Assembly (NCBI RefSeq): GCF_030435805.1 | Contig: NC_081291.1 | Span: 10,997,001 to 11,061,000 of the forward strand | From: Mustela lutreola | Taxonomy: Eukaryota > Chordata > Mammalia > Carnivora > Mustelidae | Reading direction: 5' to 3' | Length of the DNA stretch: 64,000 nt | Part shown: piece by piece, positions 24,774-36,294 of the stretch | Position numbering within the stretch: the first letter of the stretch is position 1 | Layout: every line of letters begins with the position of its first letter | Notes under the pieces: generated by a model | Database searches by the model: none | What the model saw: only the letters and a program-made list of their open reading frames with translations | What the model was told of the DNA's origin: nothing | Made by a program: the position numbers and the translations under genes

Positions 24774-24951
24774 ATATATATATATATATTTTTTTTCATA
24801 GATAGAGTGTGGAGCCAAATATATATTTTATATATTTATATATTATATATAATATATATATATATATTTCTATCTATATAGATAGAAATATCTATCTGAC
24901 ATAATTCTAATAAAATATATCTATATAGATAGGAATATCTATATAGATAGA

Positions 24952-25002
<51 letters not shown>

Positions 25003-25075
25003 TCCAGGCTCCACGCTCTATCTATGCTCTAATGTATAAACTATCTATCTTTCTATCTATCTATCTATATATGGT
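24774..25075. repeat. AT/TATC repeat enclosed in a large palindrome
   Basis: Arms at 24797-24826 and 24997-25026 (CATAGATAGAG...GGAGCC and its inverse) enclose TA and GATA repeats. 24896-24915 is an inverted copy of 24486-24505, and 25026-25041 is a direct copy of 24447-24462, so the tract was assembled from nearby sequence. Confidence 0.85.
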
Positions 25076-25104
25076 GTAAAATTCTATGCTCTACTTTTTA
25101 AATG

Positions 25105-25250
25105 GAAGGGCTCTTGATGGGTATTAAAGAGGGTACATGTTGCGATGAACACAGGGTATTATATGCAACTAATAAATTGTTGAACACTACATCAAAGCTT
25201 ATGATGTACTATATGCTGGCTAACTGAACATAATAAAAAATTAAAACAAA
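25105..25250 (+). mobile_element. Old L1 3' end
   Basis: GGTATTAAAGAGGGTACATG, then TTGAACACTACATCAA and CTGGCTAACTGAACATAATA. It resembles 61545-61680. Confidence 0.75.
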
Positions 25251-25290
25251 AATTTACATAGAGAGAGTGGTAAAGAATTATATTAATTCA

Positions 25291-25345
25291 GAGAGAAAGA
25301 AAGAAAGAAGAAAGAAAAAGAGAAAAGGAAGGAAGGAAGGAAAAA
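25291..25345. repeat. (GAAA)n/(GGAA)n microsatellite
   Basis: Purine-rich simple repeat of about 55 bases. Confidence 0.9.
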
Positions 25346-25392
25346 TAAAGGAAGATTCGTTCTTGAGGAGTATCAATTAATGTATATGAAAA

Positions 25393-25857
25393 AAATTTAT
25401 AGTAGGCAGAAGAAGGGCTTCCAAAAGATGTCATCCTGAAGAAATTTTGAAGTTGTTAACTTACTTAGCAGGGTAATCAGGATAGCAAATGGAATAAATC
25501 TACTGGTCATTATCCTGCAAAGATAAGCCCAGATTATCCACATTGGTCTAGCACAGTCACAATGGTCCTTTAAATGTGGATGAGCAAGAAAGAAGAATGG
25601 AGTCAGACATACGCTTGAAGCTACTGAGGTGCTGACTTTGCAGATGGAGGAAAGGTCATGAGCTAAAGAATGTGGGAGCCACTAAGCAGGAAAGGAGGGT
25701 GTTTTCCTCCAGAGCTTCCAGAAGGATTTTGGCCCACAGACATCTTTATTTAGCCCAGTTGCACCCCTTTCATGCTTCTGATCTCTAAGAATTATTTGTT
25801 TTTAGACACTAGTGAGATAATTTGTGACAGCAGTGACAAGAATCTAATATAGATATT
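25393..25857 (+). mobile_element. Old solo LTR, MaLR/MLT1-like (tentative family)
   Basis: About 465 bases from TATAGTAGGCAGAAGAAGGG to GACAGCAGTGACAAGAATCTAATA. Internal landmarks such as GATTATCCACATTGG, CACAATGGTCCTTTAAA and AGCTTCCAGAAGGA fit an ancient mammalian LTR. Non-coding fossil, old and diverged. A relative lies at 59650-60165 on the other strand. Confidence 0.45.
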
Positions 25858-26097
25858 TATCCAGTAATCTAGTTTTCAGGAACTGAGTTTGAGCCTCTCA
25901 AATCATTAAGTTAGCTTCCCTTGGGAATTTCGCATTGAAATCCCACATTAAACAGATAAATTAGAGTTAATTTGGAGATATTTGGCCCCATCAGATGGTA
26001 CAGAGAATTTCCCACTGCAGAAATATAAATATGGTTCTTTCAGGCATTTTTAAGATAAGAAAAGTAATTCATTATTAACATTAAGTCACCCTAATTA

Positions 26098-26290
26098 TTT
26101 TAAGATTTATTTATTTATTTCAGAGAGAGAGAGTGGGAAGGGGAGTGGCAGAGAGAGGGACAGAGAAATTTAAGCAGACTCCAAACTGAGCATGGAGACT
26201 GATGTAGGATTTGACCTTACAACCAAGAGATCAATACCTGAGGCAAAACCTAGAGTCAGATGCCCAATGACTGGCCAGCTAGATGTCCCA
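26098..26290 (-). mobile_element. Old CAN-SINE
   Basis: A TTTATTTATTTATTT tail with a purine-rich body. The diverged head reads GGGACATCTAGCTGGCCAGT on the minus strand. Confidence 0.75.
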
Positions 26291-26658
26291 TCCTAAAGTT
26301 TTTCTTATTGTTTTGTTTTTACATTAATCATTCATTCCACTTTAAATATGTTTGCCAAAATTTCTGCAATCTTTCTATTTCATGTTCATGCAAACATACC
26401 TTTTCATTTCAATATTCTGCAAATTTCATTAATGTTTTCTTTCAACCTAGTAGTTGGTATTATAAATCAGTGTGTGAATGTGTGCACACAGGTGAGGAAA
26501 AATGTTTATTTGAAAGAAAGAGGTGCATGAGTGCACACACTCATGTATATACACACACTCTTCATCTCACATCTTTTCTTTAGACTCAACAACAGTATTT
26601 TACTTATTCCTCACAGCTTTCATTTCAAGTTTCACATTACCTTCAGAAATAAGGAAAT
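26291..26658. other. Non-coding; paralogous to 13000-13345
   Basis: Downstream flank of OR unit B, ending AGAAATAAGGAAATGG exactly where an L1 5' end begins. No gene. Confidence 0.6.
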
Positions 26659-27787
26659 GGAGGGGGAGGAGTCAAGATGGCGGAGAAGTAGCAGGCCGAG
26701 ACTACTTCAGCTAGCCGGAGATCAGCTAGATAGCTTATCTAAAGATTGCAAACACCTGAAAATCCATCGGCAGATCGAAGAGAAGAACAGAAATTCTGGA
26801 AACAGAAAACAACCACTTTCCAAAAGGTAGGACCGGCGGAGAAGTGAATCCAAAGCGACGGGAAGATAGACCCCGGGGGGAGGGGCCGGCTCCCGGCAAG
26901 AAGCGGAGCAACCGCGCACAAAATCAGGACTTTTAAAAGTCTGTTCCACTGAGGGACATCGCTCCAGAGGCTAAACCGGGGTGAAGCCCACACGGGGTCA
27001 GCGTGGCCTCAGGTCCCGCAGGGTCACAGAAGGATCGGGGGTGTCTGAGTGTCGCAGACCTTGCGGGTATTGGAACGGGAAAGCCGGCTACAGAGTCAGA
27101 GCCGACAGTAAGCTCGCAGCTCGGGGTGACCTTGAACCGGTCGCAGGCTCGGTGAGCTCGGAGCGCGGCCGGAGGTCAGGCAGACGGGAGTAACTGGGCG
27201 CGGTTCTCTGAGCGCGCACTGAGGAGTGCGGCCCTGGGCTCTCGGCTCCTCCAGGCCGGAGACCAGGAGGCCGCCATTTGTATTCCCGTCCTCTGGAACT
27301 CTACAGAAAGCGCTTAGGGAACAAAAGCTCAGAAAGCAAACCCAAGCGGATTACTCACCCCGGCCCTGGGTAAGGGCGGTGCAATTCTGCCTGGGGCAAA
27401 GACACTTGAGAATCACTACAACAGGCCCTTCCCCCAGAAGATCAAAAGAAATCCAGCCGAGACCAAGTTCACCTACCAAAGAGTGCGGTTTCAATACCAA
27501 GGAGAGCAGCAGAATTCTAGAGGAGGAGAAAGCAAAGAACGGAACTCATGGCTTTTGCCCTGTGATTTTTTTTAGTCTTGCGGTTAATTTTTTTCTTTTT
27601 CATTTTTTGTTTTTTTTTTCTCGCCTTCGGGTAAAATTTTTTTTAACTGTTACCTTTTTCTTTTTTAACGATTTTTTACTAGTTTATCTAATACATATAT
27701 TTTTTCTTTTTTATATTTTTCTTAGGTGTTTTCTTTTTTTTAAATTCTTTTCTTTTTTTTTCTTTCTTTTTTCTTTTTTCTTTTCAG
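26659..27787 (+). mobile_element. Orphan L1 alpha 5'UTR
   Basis: The first 1.13 kb of an alpha L1 with nothing after it: no ORF1, ORF2 or 3' end. It starts GGGGGAGGAGTCAAGATGG, contains a YY1-like CAAGATGGCGG at 26673-26683, and is CpG-rich at about 26830-27300, unlike all its surroundings. It ends in a T-rich tract finishing TTTTCAG. The part from 26827 to 27725 is the block missing from the L1 at 1-5482. The expected target duplication is absent on the right, so the rest of the L1 and some flank were probably deleted. Confidence 0.88.
26827..27725 (+). other. Putative L1 5'UTR intron (899 bases)
   Basis: Starts GTAGGA after AAAAG and ends TTTTTCTTAG before GTGTTTTC. Both ends fit GT-AG splicing. 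The L1 at window start lacks precisely this block. Confidence 0.65.
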
Positions 27788-28429
27788 AGACTTCTGAGCA
27801 AGAAAGAGGCACAAAATTTGATGATACTGATGCTGTTCATTCACCATCCCTTAGCAACTGTGACAAATATTAGGATAAGGGAGACATTTTGTGGAACAAT
27901 AGACTCATATTACCATGCAGCATTGGAAGTTTTCAAGTAGAAATAGGAAGATAATTAAGTGATAAAACAAAAAAGAATCTGTCTGGCCCTTCAACTCAAG
28001 AAATAAATAAGCCCCCTCAGTTGTGGACACCAATCTTCCATTCTTCAATAAATATATGCCCACCATGAAGTCTGATGTAAAAGATGAAAAAATTCAAAAA
28101 GGAGTATTTTGTTTAGTAACAAAATAAGTGTTTTAAAATTGTGCCTTATTATATTTATGGTCATCCTGACACTAAGAACATATCAGGTCGATCTTTTCAT
28201 TCAAATTTTCCTTTCTGTGTAGACTCCTCTGGAGAGACATGTTTACAAATCAGTGTTTGTTGGTGGCTACTTTAGTCTTTCTGGACACTGAGATGAATCA
28301 CAGTGTAAAATCAGGAGACCAGTTAGGAAACACAGGAACATGTTTATGGAGTAAGTGCCTGACATTGAGCTTTGGATTTCTGAGGCATCTATTTCAAAGA
28401 CATCCATGGTGAATAAACATATTGTCAGT
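27788..28429. other. Non-coding, unit B flank
   Basis: Resembles 15240-15610 in part. It ends in AAACATATTGTCAGT (28415-28429), one arm of the target-site duplication of the next L1. Confidence 0.55.
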
Positions 28430-28789
28430 CTGGACTGGAAGAGATTATGCTGAGTGAAATAAGTCAAGCAGAGAGAGTCAATTATCATATGGTTTCACTT
28501 ATTTGTGGAGCATAACTAGTAGCATGGAAGACATGGGGGGAGTTAGAGAGGTGAAGGGAGTTGGGGGAAATTGGAAGGGGAGGTGAACCATGAGAGACTA
28601 TGGACTCTGAAAAACAATCTGAGGGATTTGAAGTGGCGGGGTGGGGTGGGAGGTTGGGGGAACCAGGTGGTGGGTATTAGAGAGGGCACAGATTGCATGG
28701 AGCACTGGGTGTGGTGCAAAAATAATGAATACTGTTATGCTGAAAATAAATAAAAAATAAATTTAAAAAAGTGAAAAAAACAAAACAAA
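28430..28789 (+). mobile_element. L1 beta 3' end with target duplication
   Basis: ORF2 C-terminus remnant plus 3'UTR and tail. Flanked by AAACATATTGTCAGT (28415-28429) and AAACATATTATCAGT (28790-28804), which differ at one base. Confidence 0.93.
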
Positions 28790-28804
28790 AAACATATTAT
28801 CAGT

Positions 28805-29785
28805 TGGGACACAACTACCAGAGAAGAATTCAGGTTGCCCTAGCCATGAAGTACCTCTTCAGAAAGGCCTGAGTAACCTCCATACTTACACATGAATGAT
28901 CTTGCTTTCCCCTTCAGCACCCAAATTCTACTCATAAAAAATTATCCTATAAAATGTGAATCCCACAAATCTTTAACCTCTCTAGCCATGTTCCCCAATA
29001 AAGGCACTCTCTCTTTCCCTTTCAATGCCTCTCTCTACCCTCTTAAACTTCCCTGAATGGTCTTTGGGATCCCCTGTGCCCTCCAGGACTTGTGAGTAAG
29101 AAACCTGGTTTTGTTAGAGTTTTGTAATGGGTATTACTGAGGTGTGTTTTGAAATCACAGTAAGAACCCAAGGGCTGGTGCAGTCACAGCAGAGGCTCTG
29201 GTCAGGGAAGCCTCTGTGGGATATCCACAAGCACAGGGATGCAGGGGAGTTCTGGGCATTTGTAACCTGAGCATTCCTGTCAGTAGCCTGAGACTTAAAC
29301 AGAACAATGTTAGACTCCATGTTCACAGGAAGAGTAATAAGGATAGATATGTGAAAAGCCTGACAGACTCAAGGTAAAACTACTCTTTTGTATTTCCATC
29401 TACAAATACATTGTGTGAAGGGCTTCATGGCCAAGTATGGTTTCTTCCACATGAAAAATATAACTTATGATTATGCTTTTGGGATATTCAGGTAAAGTTT
29501 ACTTGGCATGGTATAGATCATTTGAAATTAAATTATTTTTAAAGAAATCTAACTTGCACCATCTAAGATACCCAAATTTCTAGGCATGTGTGACCAAGGT
29601 TGGGAAAAATGTTGGAATTTTATGAAGACAAATAAAGGAGAAACTGTATATCAGTCCATAATCTTAACAAAGTGAGTTATGTGAATGTATGGAGAATTTG
29701 GATTCAAACAAATGGAAATCCAGGAAATGAACAGAAGGAGCAGATTCTAATTCCACAGCCCAGTGGAAGAATGGCAGTTCCTGGC
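28805..29785. other. No gene; possible old LTR piece near 28940-29120
   Basis: CCCCAATAAAGGCACTCTC, CT-rich sequence and GTAAGAAACCTGGTTTTG look like the polyadenylation and terminal part of an LTR, but no boundaries could be fixed. The remainder is unassigned. Confidence 0.3.
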
Positions 29786-30773
29786 TACGAGTCTGTGATC
29801 CCTGTAACCATGGGCACTTCTTCAGCCCCAGGATGATTGACACATAACACTAGAACCCCAACAAATCATGTCAGAGTCCTATTTATGTCTCTCTTCCTCA
29901 GGCTGTAGATGAAGGGGTTTAGCATGAGTGTGACTACCATGTAAATCACAGAGGCTATTGCACCTGAGTGGGAGCTCTGGGTGGCAGCAGAGCCAAGGTA
30001 CTCTCCGGGGATTGTAGAATGAAATAAGGAGACAATGGAGAGGTGAGATGTACATATAGAAAATGCTTTATACTTGCCCTGAGTTGACAATATTCTACAT
30101 ATGGAGGAAACTATCTTAGAGTAAGATTAAAGGACTTCAACCACGGGAGGACAACCCAGAATCACAATTCCAAAATACATCACCATGTCATTAAAAAAGG
30201 TCTCAGAACAAGCATGACCAACCACCTGATTGATTTCACAGAAAAAAATGGGGTATTTTCATGCCTATACAGAAGGATAGCTACAACAACATTAAGCTTT
30301 AACAAGGGATTCAGAACACTGATGATCTAGGACACCAGAACCAGCAGTCCACAGAGCTGGGGTTTCATAATGACCATGTATTTCAGGGGGTGACTGATGG
30401 CCAGAAAACGTTCCTAGGCCATCACCTTCAGGAGTAAATTCTCCAGGAATCCAAACACATGGAAAAAAAAAATCTGGCTGATACAGCTTGCATATGTTAT
30501 GGTTTTGCCCTGAACCTGGATGTTCCACAGCATTTTAAGGATGGTGGTGGAGGTGAAACAGATGTCTACAAAGGACAGGTTGGCAAAGCAAAAGTACATG
30601 GGATTGTGGAGGTGGGATTCAGTGTTGACAGACAGGATGTTGAGCAGGTTTCCAAACATAGTGATCAGGTACAAGAAGAGGAAAAGCCCAAATATGAGGG
30701 GGTAAATGTCTGGTTCCTCTGATAATCCCAGAAGAACAAACTCTGACATTTGTCTATCATTACCTGGTTCCAT
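29786..30773 (-). pseudogene. Olfactory receptor pseudogene, family 7-like
   Basis: Closest relative in the window is the intact OR at 16596-17585, with the same start (MEPGN), length and motif order. The first 119 codons are open ([38 protein letters not shown]). The tyrosine of MAYDRF is then a stop, and a TM4 tryptophan is a stop. The run before HFFCE carries an extra base, and one tyrosine in ILYSYSK is also a stop. After [17 protein letters not shown] the tail ends early. At least four lesions make it clearly nonfunctional. The splice acceptor and 13-nt leader upstream (AG at 30788-30787) are still intact. Confidence 0.95.
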
Positions 30774-30821
30774 CTGGTGGACATGACTACCAGGGAAGAA
30801 AAAATAATAATTTTCAACAAA

Positions 30822-31640
30822 TTTATTTATTTATTTATTTATTTATTTTCCTTTATTTTTTCTTTCATTATGTAGGTTTCTATTTAAATTCCAGTTAGTT
30901 AACATGAAGTATAGTATTACTTTCAGGTATCCAATATAGCGATTCAACACATCCACACAACACCTGGTACTCATCAGAAGTGCTCTCCTCAATCCCCACA
31001 AACTATTTCCCTATCCTCCACCACCATCTCTTCTCTGGTAACTAGCAGTGTGTTCTCTGTAGTTGAGTCTGTTTCTTTGTTTGCCTCTCTCCCTTTCTTT
31101 TTTCCCTTTGCTCATTTCTTTTGTTTCTAAAATTCCACATATGAGTTAAATCAGAGGGTATTAATTTTTTCTGAATGACTTATTACACTTTACATAATAC
31201 TCTTTACCTCCATCTGTGTCAGATAAATGATAAGCATCATGTTTTATGTCTGACTCTTATTCCATTATACATATAAAATATACCACATACTCCTTATCCA
31301 TTCATCAACTGATAGATGCTTGGGCCATTCTCATTGTTTGGCTATTGTGGATAATGCTGCTATAAACATTGGGAAAAATGTATCCCTTTGAGTTAGTATT
31401 TTTGTATTCTTTGAGTAATACCTAGCATTGCAACTGCAGGATCAAAGGGCAATTCTATTTAACATTTTGAGCAACTCCATACAGCTTTGTAGAATAGCTG
31501 CATCAGGTCGCATTCCCACAAGCAGGGCAAGAGTGTACCTCCTTTCCACATACTCATCAAGCATTGTTATTTCTTGTGTTGTTGACTTGTTGACTTTAGA
31601 TATTCTTAGAGGAAAAACCTGGCAGTTTTGGCTGGTAGCA
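30822..31640 (-). mobile_element. Old L1 3' end
   Basis: A (TTTA)n tail, then minus-strand sequence of the L1 3'UTR and the end of ORF2 (GCTATTGTGGATAATGCTGC, ATAAACATTGG). Inserted 50 bases upstream of the OR acceptor. It has no beta or alpha end and is older than both. Confidence 0.85.
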
Positions 31641-31689
31641 GATGGGAATTATTGACAAAATGACATGCTACAACTTATATTTTGCCATC

Positions 31690-31835
31690 AGTAAGATATA
31701 TATATATATATATATATCATATAATATATAATTATATATAATTATTATATATAATATGAATTTATAGTTATATAAAACATATAATTATATTATATATTAT
31801 ATATATTTATTATATATATATTTTTTCTTGAAATG
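31690..31835. repeat. (TA)n-rich simple repeat
   Basis: About 145 bases of TATAT/ATAATAT sequence. Confidence 0.9.
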
Positions 31836-31869
31836 TCTTTTTTTAATTTTTTGTCTAAAGTGAATTTAT

Positions 31870-32485
31870 TTATTATTTTTTTTAATTTGTTTTTTATTTA
31901 TTTTCAGCATAACAGTATTTATTGTTTTTGTACCACACTCAGTGCTCCAAGCAATCCATGCCCTCTATAATACCCACCACTAGGTTCCCCCAACTTCCCA
32001 CACCCCCGCCACTTCCAACCCCTCAGATTGTTTTTCAGAGTCCATAGTCTCTCATGGTTCACCTTCCCTTCCAATTTTCCCCAACTCCCTTCTCCTAACT
32101 CCCCATGTACTCCATGCTTTTTGTTATGCTCCACAAATAAGTGAAACCATATGATAATTGACTCTCTCTGCTTGACTTATTTCACTCAGCATAATCTCCT
32201 CCAGTTCCATCCATGTTGCTACAAAAGTTGGGTATTTATCCTTTCTGATGGAGGCATATGACTCCATAGTGTATATGGACCACATCTTCTTGATCCATTC
32301 GTCCATTGAAGGGCATCTTGGTTCTTCCCACAGTTTGGCGACCGTGGCCATTGCTGCTATAAACATTGGGGTACAGATGGCCCTTCTTTTTACTCCATCT
32401 GTATCTTTCGGGTAATACCCAGTAGTGCAATTGCAGGGTCATAGGGAAATTCTATTTTTAATTTCTTGAGGACTCTCCACACTGT
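31870..32485 (-). mobile_element. L1 beta 3' end
   Basis: Minus-strand 3'UTR plus the end of ORF2 ([20 protein letters not shown]), 5'-truncated. Confidence 0.93.
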
Positions 32486-32489
32486 TTTT

Positions 32490-33130
32490 ATTTATTTATT
32501 TAGTTAGTTATTTGTACAGATCTGATCCCATTTAAGGGGGGTTACCTGACATCTAGGAATTCCCATCCATTCAGTCTTTGCCCTAAGATGGAATATATTA
32601 CAATTTTAATGAGAAATGTTTTCCTGCATTTGAGGGATATATGTTGAGTACTGACATCTTCTAGACAAGGAACAAAGGGTGTTGAGAAAGAACAGTCCAT
32701 ACATCCTTTGAGTGAATACCTAGAGGTGCTATTGCTGAATCACAGATAGGGTAGTTTTTCTCTTAACTTTTTGAGGAAACTTTTTTCTAGAGTTGCTGCA
32801 ATGGTTTGCATTTCCACAAGAATATAAGACAGTCTCCTTTTTCTGCATCCTCACAAACACCTGCTGTATCATGTGTTGTTAATTTTAACCATTCTGACTG
32901 GTGTGAAGTGATATCTCATTGTAGTTTTGATTTGTTTTTTACTGATAATGAGTGATGTTGAGCATCTTCTCATATTTTGTTAGCCATCTGTATGTCTTTT
33001 TTTTTTTTTTTTTTGGAAATTGTCTACTCAGTCTTCTGTCCATTTCCTAATTGTATTATTTGTTTTTTGGGTGTTGCATTTGATAACTTCATTATAGATT
33101 TTGGATACTAACCCTTCATAGATATGTCAT
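32490..33130 (-). mobile_element. Old L1 ORF2/3' part, interrupted
   Basis: Diverged ORF2 C-terminal sequence. It stops at GATATGTCAT and resumes at 35107 (TATGTCATGTTCAAGTATCT...CTGTAGGTTG), because the twin-primed beta L1 was inserted into it. Confidence 0.8.
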
Positions 33131-35106
33131 TTTTTGTATTTATTTATTTATTTTTAATTAATTTATTTTTTATGGTGTATAAAATTTTATTTTATTTTAC
33201 TTATTTTTTATTTTTTTTTTATTTTCAGTGTAAAAATATTCATTGTTTTTGTACCACACCCAGTACTCCATGCAATCCATGCCCTCTCCAATACCCACCA
33301 CCTGGTTCCCCCAACCTCCCACTTCCCATTTCTTCAAGACCCTCAGATTGGTTTTGAGAGTTCATAGTCTCTCATGGTTCACCTCCCCTTCCAATTTCCC
33401 TCAACTTCCTTCTCTTCTCTAACTCCTCTTGTCCTCCATGCTATTTGTTATGCTCCACAAATAAGTGAAACCATATGATAATTGACTCTCTCTGCTTGAC
33501 TTATTTCACTCAGCATAATCTCTTCCAGTCCCGTCCATGTTGCTACAAAAGTTGGGTATTCATCCTTTCTGATGGAGGCATAATACTCCATAGTGTATAT
33601 GGACCACATCTTCCTTATCCATTCGTCCGTTGAAGGGCATCTTAGTACTTTCCACAGTTTGGCGACCGTGACCATTGCTGCTATCAACATTGGGGTACAG
33701 ATGGCCCTTCTTTTCACTCCATCTGTATCTTGGGGGTAAATACCCAGTAGTTCAATGGCAGGGTCATAGGGAAGCTCTATTTTTAATTTCTTGAGGAATC
33801 TCCACACTGTTTTCCAAAGAGGCTGCACCAACTTGCATTCCCACCAATAGTGTAAGAGGCTTCCCCTTTCTCCACATCTCCTCCAACACATGCTGTTTCC
33901 TGTCTTGCTAATTTTGGCCATTCTGGGTGGTGTAAGATGGTATCTCAATGTGGTTTTAATTTGCATCTCCCTGATGGGTAGTGATGATGAACATTTTTTT
34001 ATGTGTCTGATAGTCATTTGTATGTCTTCACTGGAGAATTGTGTGTTCATATTTTCTGCCCTTTTTTTTTTATATGATTGTCTGTTTTGTGTGTGTTGAG
34101 TATTGGGAGTTATTTATAGATCTTGGATATCAAACTTTTGTCTGTACTGTCATTTGCAAATATCTTCTCCCATTCCATAGGTTGCAGCAACGTGGCAGGA
34201 TACAAAGTCAATGTACAGAAATCAGTGGCTGTCTTATACATTAACAATGAAAATACAGAAAGGGAAATTAGTGAATCAATTCCATTTACTATAGCACCAA
34301 GAACCATATGATACCTGGGAATAAACCTAACCAAAGAGGTAAAGGATCTGTACTCGAGGAACTACAGAACACTCATGAAAGAAATTAAAGAAGACACAAA
34401 AATATGGAAGACCTTTCCATGGTCTTGGATCAGAAGATTAAACATTGTTAAAATGTCTATACTACCTAGAGCAATCTATACTTTTAATGCCATTCCAATA
34501 AAAATTCCACTGGTATTTTTCAAAGAGCTGGAGTAAATAATCCTAAAATTTGTATGGAATCGAAAGAGACCCCGAATCTCTAAGGAAATGTTGAAAAACA
34601 AAAATAAAACTTACCTGAAAACGTGAAATCACGTTACCTGATTTCAAGCTTTACTACAAAGCTGTGATCATCAAGACAGTATGGTACTGGCATAAAAACA
34701 GACACATATACCAGTAGAACAGAGTAGAGAGCCCATATAAGGACCCTCAACTCTATGGGCAAATAATCTTCGACAAAACCGGAAAAAATATACAGTGGAA
34801 AAAAGACAGTCTCTTCAATAAATGGTGCTGGTAAAACTGGACAACTATATGCAGAAGAATGAAATTCGACCATTCTCTTACATCGTACACAAAGATAAAC
34901 TCAAAATTGATATAAGACCTCAACGTGAGACAGAAATCCATCAGAATCTTAGAGGAGAACATAGGCAGTAACCTCTTTGATATCAGCAACAGCAAATTCT
35001 TTCAAGATATATCTCCAAAGGCAAAGGAATCAAAAACAAAGATGAGCTTTTGGGACTTCATCAAGATCAAAAGCTTCTGCACAGCAAAGGAATCATTAAA
35101 CAAAAT
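33131..35106 (-). mobile_element. L1 beta with 5' inversion (twin priming)
   Basis: 33131-34181 is the 3' part on the minus strand, from [13 protein letters not shown] to the tail. 34183-35106 is the preceding part of the same ORF2 in the opposite direction ([13 protein letters not shown] to CTAKES). The parts abut with only a short stretch lost between them. TATGTCAT at 33123-33130 and 35107-35114 is the target-site duplication. ORF2 is broken in both parts. Confidence 0.9.
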
Positions 35107-35178
35107 TATGTCATGTTCAAGTATCTTCCCTCTCTGTAGGTTGTGTTATGATGCATTTACCCAGAGGATGCAAATATG
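35107..35178 (-). mobile_element. Continuation of old L1
   Basis: Joins to 32490-33130 across the twin-primed insertion. Only about 70 bases are recognisable. Confidence 0.6.
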
Positions 35179-35187
35179 CTAATTTGA

Positions 35188-35387
35188 GGGGTGCCTGGGT
35201 GGCTCAGTGGGTTAAGCCGCTGCCTTTGGCTCAGGTCATGATCCCAGGGTCCTGGGATCGAGCCCCGCATCGGGCTCTCTGCTCAGCAGGGAGCCTGCTT
35301 CCTCCTCTCTCTCTGCCTGCCTCTCTGCCTGCTTGTGTTCTCTCTCTGTCAAATAAATAAATAAAATCTTTAAAAAATATATATTTA
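35188..35387 (+). mobile_element. CAN-SINE with target duplication
   Basis: Young-looking SINE (GGGGTGCCTGGGTGGCTCAG, GGGTTAAGCCGCTGCC). CTAATTTGA at 35179-35187 and 35388-35396. Confidence 0.96.
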
Positions 35388-35396
35388 CTAATTTGA

Positions 35397-35655
35397 AAAA
35401 GTACATGCACACTGATGGATACAGCAGCATTATCAATAATACCAAAACCATGGAGAGAGCTTAATGTTAACTTTCTGATGAGTGGATATTACTCAACAAT
35501 TAAAAGAAATAAAATTTTCCCATTCATAATTACTTGGATGAAGCTACAGCATATTATGCTAAGCGAAATGAGTCAGTCACAAACCCATTTGATTTCACTC
35601 CTGTGTGGAATTTAGGAAAACAAAACAAGGATACATAGTGGTTTACAAAAGAGAC
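35397..35655 (+). mobile_element. Old L1 ORF2 C-terminal piece
   Basis: GGATATTACTCAACAATTAA and ATTATGCTAAGCGAAATGAG are diverged forms of the ORF2 end found in every L1 here. Confidence 0.8.
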
Positions 35656-35656
35656 A

Positions 35657-36292
35657 CACTCTGGAAAACAGCATGGAAGTTCCTCAGAAAGTTGAAAATA
35701 TGGCTACCCTACAATAAATGAATCACACTACTGGGTATTTACCCTAAAGATACAAATGTAATGATCTGAAAGGGCACGTGCACTCAAATGTTTATAGCAG
35801 CAATGTCCACAATAGCCAAACTATGGAAAGAGCCTAGATGTTCATCAACAGATGAATGGACAAAGATTATGTGGTGTACATATACGATGGAATACTATGT
35901 GGCCATCCAAAGAAATGAAATCTTGCCATTTGAAATGACGTGGGTGGAACTAGAGGGTATTATGCTGAGCAAAATAAGTCAATCAGGGAAAGACAATTAT
36001 CATGATCTCCCTGATATGAGGAATTTGAGAGCAGAATGGAGGTTTTGGGGGGTAGGATAGGAAAAAAGAAGCAAGATGGGATTGGGAAGGAGACAAATCA
36101 TAAAAAGACTCTTAATTTCACAAAACAAACTGAGGTTTGCTGGGGGGGCATGGAGATGGTGATTGGGTTATGGACATTGGGGAGGGTATTTGATATGGTG
36201 AATGCTGTGATGTGTGTAAGCCTGATGACTCAGAAACCTGTACTCCTGGGAAAAATAATACATTATATGTTAATAAAAATAATAATAAAAAA
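35657..36292 (+). mobile_element. L1 alpha 3' end
   Basis: ORF2 end ([20 protein letters not shown]), 3'UTR and alpha-like terminus (CTGTACTCCTGGGAAAAATA). Older than the copy at 1-5482. Confidence 0.9.
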
Positions 36293-36294
36293 GA

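Noticed and set aside
24774-25075. CRISPR-like regular repeats
   Set aside because: TA/TATC microsatellite with a palindrome. No unique spacers of even length, and a mammalian context.
27226-27873. 215-codon open frame
   Set aside because: It lies in the L1 5'UTR block proposed as an intron and runs into a T-rich tract that gives long Phe/Leu/Ser runs. No domain, and not conserved as a frame.
28940-29120. Possible ERV LTR end (CCCCAATAAAGGCACTCTC and following)
   Set aside because: Looks LTR-like, but neither TG/CA ends nor a target duplication could be fixed, so it is mentioned only as a possibility.
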